Source: Gammaproteobacteria bacterium
GTDB lineage: Bacteria; Pseudomonadota; Gammaproteobacteria; Steroidobacterales; Rariloculaceae
Direction: 5' to 3'
DNA: 18,712 bases
NCBI GenBank assembly: GCA_016927175.1
Contig: JAFGNC010000002.1
Location: 1 to 18,712, forward strand
The notes below the pieces were generated by a model. The model had not been told where the DNA came from. It searched no databases and saw nothing but the letters and a program-made list of their open reading frames with translations. The first letter of the stretch is position 1, and each line of letters starts with the position of its first letter. Positions 15,243 through 18,712 of this stretch are shown in pieces. The translations under genes were made by a program, and so were the position numbers.

Positions 15243-16415
15243 TCATGCGCGCTCCGGGTCCGTCCGTTCCGGATCGGCCCGTTGCAGGTCGGCAATGGCC
15301 GTCGCGAGGAAGCGGGTCGCTTCACCGCCCGTCACGGCACGGTGGTCGAACGTCAGGGACAGCGGCAGGATCGGATGCACGGCCGGAGCGCCGTCCACGG
15401 CGACGACCTCGTCGCGCACGCGGCCCGCGCCGAGGATCGCGACCGTCGGCGGCTGCACGATCGGGTTCGCGTAGCGGCCGCCGAATGTGCCGAAGTTCGA
15501 CAGGATGAACGTATAGCCGCGCATCTCTTCCGGCGGAATCTTCCGCGCCTCGACGTCCCGGCGCAGCCGCTCGAGGCCTGCCCGCAGGTCCTCGCTCGTC
15601 CGGTTGCCGATGTCGCGCAGCACCGGGACGAACAGCCCGTCCGCCGTGTCGACCGCCACCCCGAGATGGATCTTCTCGAGCACGCGGCGGCCTAGCGCAT
15701 GACTGTCGAACCAGGCGTTCAGCGCCGGCTCCGCCTTGCAGGCGGCCGCGATCGCGCGGATCAGCCGCAGGATCAGATCGCGCTGCGCCGGCCACCACGC
15801 CGCGAGGTCCGCATCGTCACTGACCGTGACCGGCGCGACCTCGGCGTGCGCCTGCGCCATCGCGCGCGCCATCGTGCGCCTGACGCCGCGCAGCAGCTGG
15901 AGCGGCCCGACTTCCTTCAGGATCCGCGCCACACGCTCGACGTCCCTGGCCGTGACCGTGTCGTTCGGTCCGGTCGGCGTCACGACGCCGAGGTCGACCT
16001 CGAGCCGGCGCGCCAGCGCCCGAACGGCCGGCGTCGCCTTTACCGCAGCGTGCGCGCCGCGGCCCGCCGCCGTCGCCGTCTCGCGCGTCACGGCGCGGCT
16101 GCCTTCCACCCTGCCGACGACCGTGCCCGCGTCCGGGCGCTTCGCGGCCGCGGCTTCCGGGGCGGCCGCGGCGTCGCCGGCGCCGTCGGCGAACTGCACG
16201 AGCGGGTCGCCGACCTGAAGCACGTCGCCGGGCTCGCCGTAGAGCTTGCTGATTCTGCCGGCGACCGGGCTGGGGATCTCGACGATGGCTTTGGCCGTCT
16301 CGACCGACAGCAGCGGCTGATCGAGCTCAACCTCGTCGTCCGGCGCGACGTGCCAGACGGATATTTCCGCCTCCTGCAGACCCTCGCCGAGATCGGGCAG
16401 CCTGAAGATCGTCAT
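15243..16415 (-). CDS. bkdB: Branched-chain 2-oxoacid dehydrogenase E2 (lipoamide acyltransferase)
   Basis: The core of the BCKDH complex transfers the acyl group from lipoyl to CoA. Of 390 residues, the first 80 are one lipoyl domain with lipoylated K42 in VETAKAIVEIPSP. An Ala-rich linker follows, then the peripheral-subunit-binding domain (ATPAVRALARRLEVDL, about 130-165), then the acyltransferase domain from about 170. The active-site motif is LTFDHRAVTGGEA: His and Arg are kept, but the Asp of the usual HRxxDG is Thr, which I believe recurs in a subgroup of bacterial E2 proteins. The ATG at 16415 overlaps the E1beta stop as ATGA, with GGAGG four bases ahead. Branched-chain specificity is inferred from the adjoining isovaleryl-CoA dehydrogenase. 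No E3 gene is here. Confidence 0.92.
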   Translation of the reverse strand: MTIFRLPDLGEGLQEAEISVWHVAPDDEVELDQPLLSVETAKAIVEIPSPVAGRISKLYGEPGDVLQVGDPLVQFADGAGDAAAAPEAAAAKRPDAGTVVGRVEGSRAVTRETATAAGRGAHAAVKATPAVRALARRLEVDLGVVTPTGPNDTVTARDVERVARILKEVGPLQLLRGVRRTMARAMAQAHAEVAPVTVSDDADLAAWWPAQRDLILRLIRAIAAACKAEPALNAWFDSHALGRRVLEKIHLGVAVDTADGLFVPVLRDIGNRTSEDLRAGLERLRRDVEARKIPPEEMRGYTFILSNFGTFGGRYANPIVQPPTVAILGAGRVRDEVVAVDGAPAVHPILPLSLTFDHRAVTGGEATRFLATAIADLQRADPERTDPERA

Positions 16416-17446
16416 GCGGCCTCCATCGTTTCGCGGACCGCGGCGACGATCGCTTCCGGCCGCGGCATGTAGTCGTGCTCGAGCTTCGCGTACGGTACGA
16501 CGGTGTCCCATCCGGTCACGCGTTTGATCGGCGCGAGCAGCGACATCAGGCCCTCGTCGGCGATCCGCGCCGCGATCTCGGCGCCGACGCCGACGTTGCG
16601 GGCCGCCTCGTGCACGATGACGCAGCGGCCGGTCTTCTCGACCGACTCGAGGATCGTCTGCATGTCGAGCGGCGCGAGCGTCGCAACGTCGATCACTTCG
16701 GCTTCGACGCCGTCCTGCGCGAGCCGCTCGGCCGCCTCGAGCGTCTCCCGCGTCGCGGCGCCCCACGTCACCAGCGTGACGTCGCCGCCGTCGCGCAGCA
16801 CGAAGCAGACGTCGAGCGGCAGCGCCGTGCCGTCGTCGCGGACGTTCTCCTTGACGAGCCGATAGATCCGGGTCGGCTCGAGAAACACGACGGGGTCCGG
16901 ATCGCGTATCGCGGCGAGCAGCAGGCCATAAGCACGCGCCGGCGACGACGGCACGACGACGCGCAGGCCGGGGATGTGCGCGAACAGCGATTCGGTGCTC
17001 TCGGAGTGGTGCTCCGGCGCGTGAATCCCGGCGCCGCAGGGCGCGCGCAGCACCATCGGGCAGCTGAGGCGGCCGCGCGTGCGGTTGCGCAGCCGGGAGG
17101 CATGGTTCAGCAGCTGATCGACGGCGGGATAGATGAAGCCCATGAACTGGATCTCGGCCACGGGCCGCATTCCCTGCGCCGCGAGACCGATGCTCATGCC
17201 GGCGATCAGGGTCTCGGCCAGCGGCGTGTCGACGACGCGCTCGGGGCCGAAGCGCTCGTAAAGGCCCGCCGTCGCGCGGAATACCCCGCCGTTGACGCCG
17301 ACGTCCTCGCCGAGCACGAGAACGCTCGGGTCGGCTTCGAGCTCGTGCGCGAGCGCCGCGTTGACGGCTTCGACGAGCGTGATCTCGGAAAGCGTCGAAT
17401 GTCTGCCCTGGTCCGCTGCGCCGGCGGCTGCTGCGGCGCCGCTCAT
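16412..17446 (-). CDS. bkdA2: 2-oxoacid dehydrogenase E1 beta subunit (BCKDH)
   Basis: The 344-residue beta chain of the thiamine-diphosphate E1 component decarboxylates branched-chain 2-oxoacids with the alpha chain. Seen are ITLVEAVNAALAHELEADPSVLVLGEDVG (family N-terminus with the Glu that activates the cofactor), VVDTPLAETLIAGMSIGLAAQGMRPVAEIQFMGF, GAGIHAPEHHSESTESLFAHIPGL (the loop with paired His), and the C-terminal transketolase-type domain from about residue 215. The ATG at 17446 overlaps the E1alpha stop by four bases (ATGA) and has GGAGGA about seven bases before it. The start is preceded by a short Ala/Gly-rich leader (residues 2-12). Pyruvate or acetoin E1 are alternatives by sequence alone; the leucine genes downstream favour BCKDH. 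Confidence 0.93.
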   Translation of the reverse strand: MSGAAAAAGAADQGRHSTLSEITLVEAVNAALAHELEADPSVLVLGEDVGVNGGVFRATAGLYERFGPERVVDTPLAETLIAGMSIGLAAQGMRPVAEIQFMGFIYPAVDQLLNHASRLRNRTRGRLSCPMVLRAPCGAGIHAPEHHSESTESLFAHIPGLRVVVPSSPARAYGLLLAAIRDPDPVVFLEPTRIYRLVKENVRDDGTALPLDVCFVLRDGGDVTLVTWGAATRETLEAAERLAQDGVEAEVIDVATLAPLDMQTILESVEKTGRCVIVHEAARNVGVGAEIAARIADEGLMSLLAPIKRVTGWDTVVPYAKLEHDYMPRPEAIVAAVRETMEAA

Positions 17447-18648
17447 TGCCCGTCCTCCTCCCCGCTCACGGTCTCTGCCCGATGCGCGGCGGCCGCGGCG
17501 ACCAGAGCGTCCCGCTGCTCGCGAAGCGCCTCCGGCAGCTGCGCAAACAGGTGGTCGAACATCGCCTCGGGCGGGGGCGGCGGCAGCGCGAGAAATTCGG
17601 CCGCGGCCTGCTCGATTCGCGCGGCCGTCGCTTCCTCGAGCCGGCGCTCGTCGGCCTCCGACCACAGCTTCGCGCGCTCGAGGTGGCTTCGGAGCCTCGC
17701 GATCGGATCGAGCGCGCGACGGCGCTCGAGCTCGTCAGCGGAGCGGTAACGGCTCGCGTCGTCGGCGGTCGTGTGGTCGCTCAAGCGATACGTCAGCGCC
17801 TCGACGACGTGCGGCCCGGCGCCGTCGCGTGCCGCGGACAGAGCGTTGCGCATCGCCTGGTAGACGGCCACGGCGTCGTCGCCGTCCACCTGCTCGGCCG
17901 GGATGCCTGCCGCAATGGCTTTCTGCGCCAGCGTCTCGGCATGAGACTGCGCGCTGCGCGGCACGGAGATCGCCCACTGGTTGTTGACGATCACGAACAC
18001 GAGCGGCAGCTGCCACACCCCCGCGCCGTTCAGCGCCTCGTAGAAGTCGCCCTTCGACGTCGCGCCGTCGCCGAGCGCGCAGACGGCGACGCGCGGCTCG
18101 CGCCGCAGCTTCATCGCGTAAGCGACGCCGACGGCATGCGGCGCGTGCGTCGCGATCGGCACGCAGATCGGGAAGTCCGCGCGGGGCGCGCCGGGGCCGC
18201 GATAGTCGGAGCCGGCCTCGTCGCCGCCCCAGTACTGCAGGATCTCGGCTATGCGCACGCCGCGAAACAGCATCGCGCCGGTCTCGCGATACGTGCCGAG
18301 CAGCACGTCGTCGCGAGCCATCGCTGCGCCGATGGCGACCGTCGTGCCCTCCTGGCCGAAGCTCGACGGATACGTGCCGAGCTGGCCGGTGCGCTGCAAT
18401 GCGACGGCTTTGCGGTCGAGCGCGCGGGTCAGCACCATGTGCTCGTAGATCGGCCGCATCACGTCCGGATCACGCGCGAAAGCGGGCAGCTCGCGGACCG
18501 CCCGTCCGTTCTCGTCCAGGAACCGCGTGTATCGGATCTCGAACTGCGCGACGATTTCTCCGGCCGAGCCCGTGTCCGCGTGCGAGGTGCGGTCGCTTTC
18601 ACCCCGGCTGCCGCGTGCGCTGGGCGCCTTCTCAACAGGCCTCTGCAT
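17443..18648 (-). CDS. bkdA1: 2-oxoacid dehydrogenase E1 alpha subunit (BCKDH)
   Basis: The 401-residue alpha chain binds thiamine diphosphate through GDGATSKGDFYEALN (GDG at 193-195) running to VNNQWAIS (NN at 222-223), the standard GDG-x(26-28)-NN motif. Upstream are the substrate-entry stretch GTYPSSFGQEGTTVAIG and, downstream, the conserved loop TYRLSDHTTADDASRYR, which is typical of BCKDH alpha chains. A 35-residue polar leader precedes the domain. The ATG at 18648 has AGAGGA about seven bases upstream, within the 3' end of another reading frame that overlaps this start by 17 bases. It is the first fully visible gene of the operon E1alpha-E1beta-E2-IVD-MCCbeta-lyase. The N-terminal leader could be shorter if an internal start is used, but no better ribosome binding site was seen. 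Confidence 0.93.
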   Translation of the reverse strand: MQRPVEKAPSARGSRGESDRTSHADTGSAGEIVAQFEIRYTRFLDENGRAVRELPAFARDPDVMRPIYEHMVLTRALDRKAVALQRTGQLGTYPSSFGQEGTTVAIGAAMARDDVLLGTYRETGAMLFRGVRIAEILQYWGGDEAGSDYRGPGAPRADFPICVPIATHAPHAVGVAYAMKLRREPRVAVCALGDGATSKGDFYEALNGAGVWQLPLVFVIVNNQWAISVPRSAQSHAETLAQKAIAAGIPAEQVDGDDAVAVYQAMRNALSAARDGAGPHVVEALTYRLSDHTTADDASRYRSADELERRRALDPIARLRSHLERAKLWSEADERRLEEATAARIEQAAAEFLALPPPPPEAMFDHLFAQLPEALREQRDALVAAAAAHRAETVSGEEDGQ

Positions 18649-18712
18649 GACCCGTCCTCTCGGCCTCCGAGGCCGCGATCGCCCGGCGCTGCTCGTCGAG
18701 CCCGTTCCAGAA
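18632..18712 (-). CDS. C-terminal end of an unidentified gene, running off the right edge
   Basis: Reading leftwards from the window edge, one frame is open for 26 codons (translation FWNGLDEQRRAIAASEAERT then GHAEAC) and stops at 18632, 17 bases inside the E1alpha gene. The composition is that of a normal protein C-terminus with a helical, Glu/Arg/Ala-rich end. The short overlap with the next start is typical of the coupled genes further down this operon. Too little is visible to name it. It may be another operon gene or a chance frame. Confidence 0.45.
   Translation of the reverse strand, partial: FWNGLDEQRRAIAASEAERTGHAEAC

Overview
The window is a GC-rich chromosomal segment with densely packed genes. 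The gene families (membrane-bound ferritin MbfA, an E. coli-type long MalQ, a liu/bkd-type leucine pathway) point to a proteobacterium, probably gamma- or betaproteobacterial, with aerobic amino-acid catabolism. That assignment is inference. I see no rRNA, tRNA, transposase, integrase, prophage gene or CRISPR array.

Layout. (1) 1-1197 (+): C-terminal part of the FtsH membrane protease, cut by the window edge. (2) 1296-5874 (-): three genes read leftwards, a 4-alpha-glucanotransferase (malQ), an AI-2E/PerM-family membrane protein, and a ferritin-like/VIT1 fusion (mbfA) that may have its own, possibly leaderless, promoter. (3) 6245-7792 (+): a stand-alone response-regulator receiver domain with an unusually short alpha4 region, then a 360-base spacer carrying a G-quadruplex-type motif, then a WecG/TagA/CpsF glycosyltransferase. 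(4) 7806-11063 (-): a tightly coupled three-gene operon of an HPPD-like VOC protein, a saccharopine/lysine-6-dehydrogenase-like enzyme, and an aminoadipate-semialdehyde dehydrogenase of the ALDH7 type. (5) 11064-11378: a spacer with a nested, near-perfect long inverted repeat. (6) 11379-18648 (-): a branched-chain/leucine catabolic operon of BCKDH E1alpha, E1beta, E2, isovaleryl-CoA dehydrogenase, methylcrotonyl-CoA carboxylase beta and a CitE-like CoA-ester lyase, preceded by the tail of an unidentified gene running off the right edge.

How the genes work together. In block 6, BCKDH turns branched-chain 2-oxoacids into acyl-CoAs, IVD makes 3-methylcrotonyl-CoA, MCC carboxylates it, and the CitE-like lyase is a good candidate for the final HMG-CoA cleavage. 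The order closely resembles the Mycobacterium tuberculosis bkdABC-citE-fadE19-accD1 region. The biotin-carrying MCC alpha subunit, methylglutaconyl-CoA hydratase and E3 are not in the window. In block 4, lysine would be oxidised at the epsilon-amino group to aminoadipate semialdehyde and then to 2-aminoadipate. The first gene carries a plausible His-His-Glu iron site like that of HPPD, and I propose it may act on 2-oxoadipate, in analogy to (but not homologous by name with) the DUF1338 enzyme HglS. That is the most promising candidate for undescribed biology here. The second is the long inverted repeat separating the two catabolic operons.
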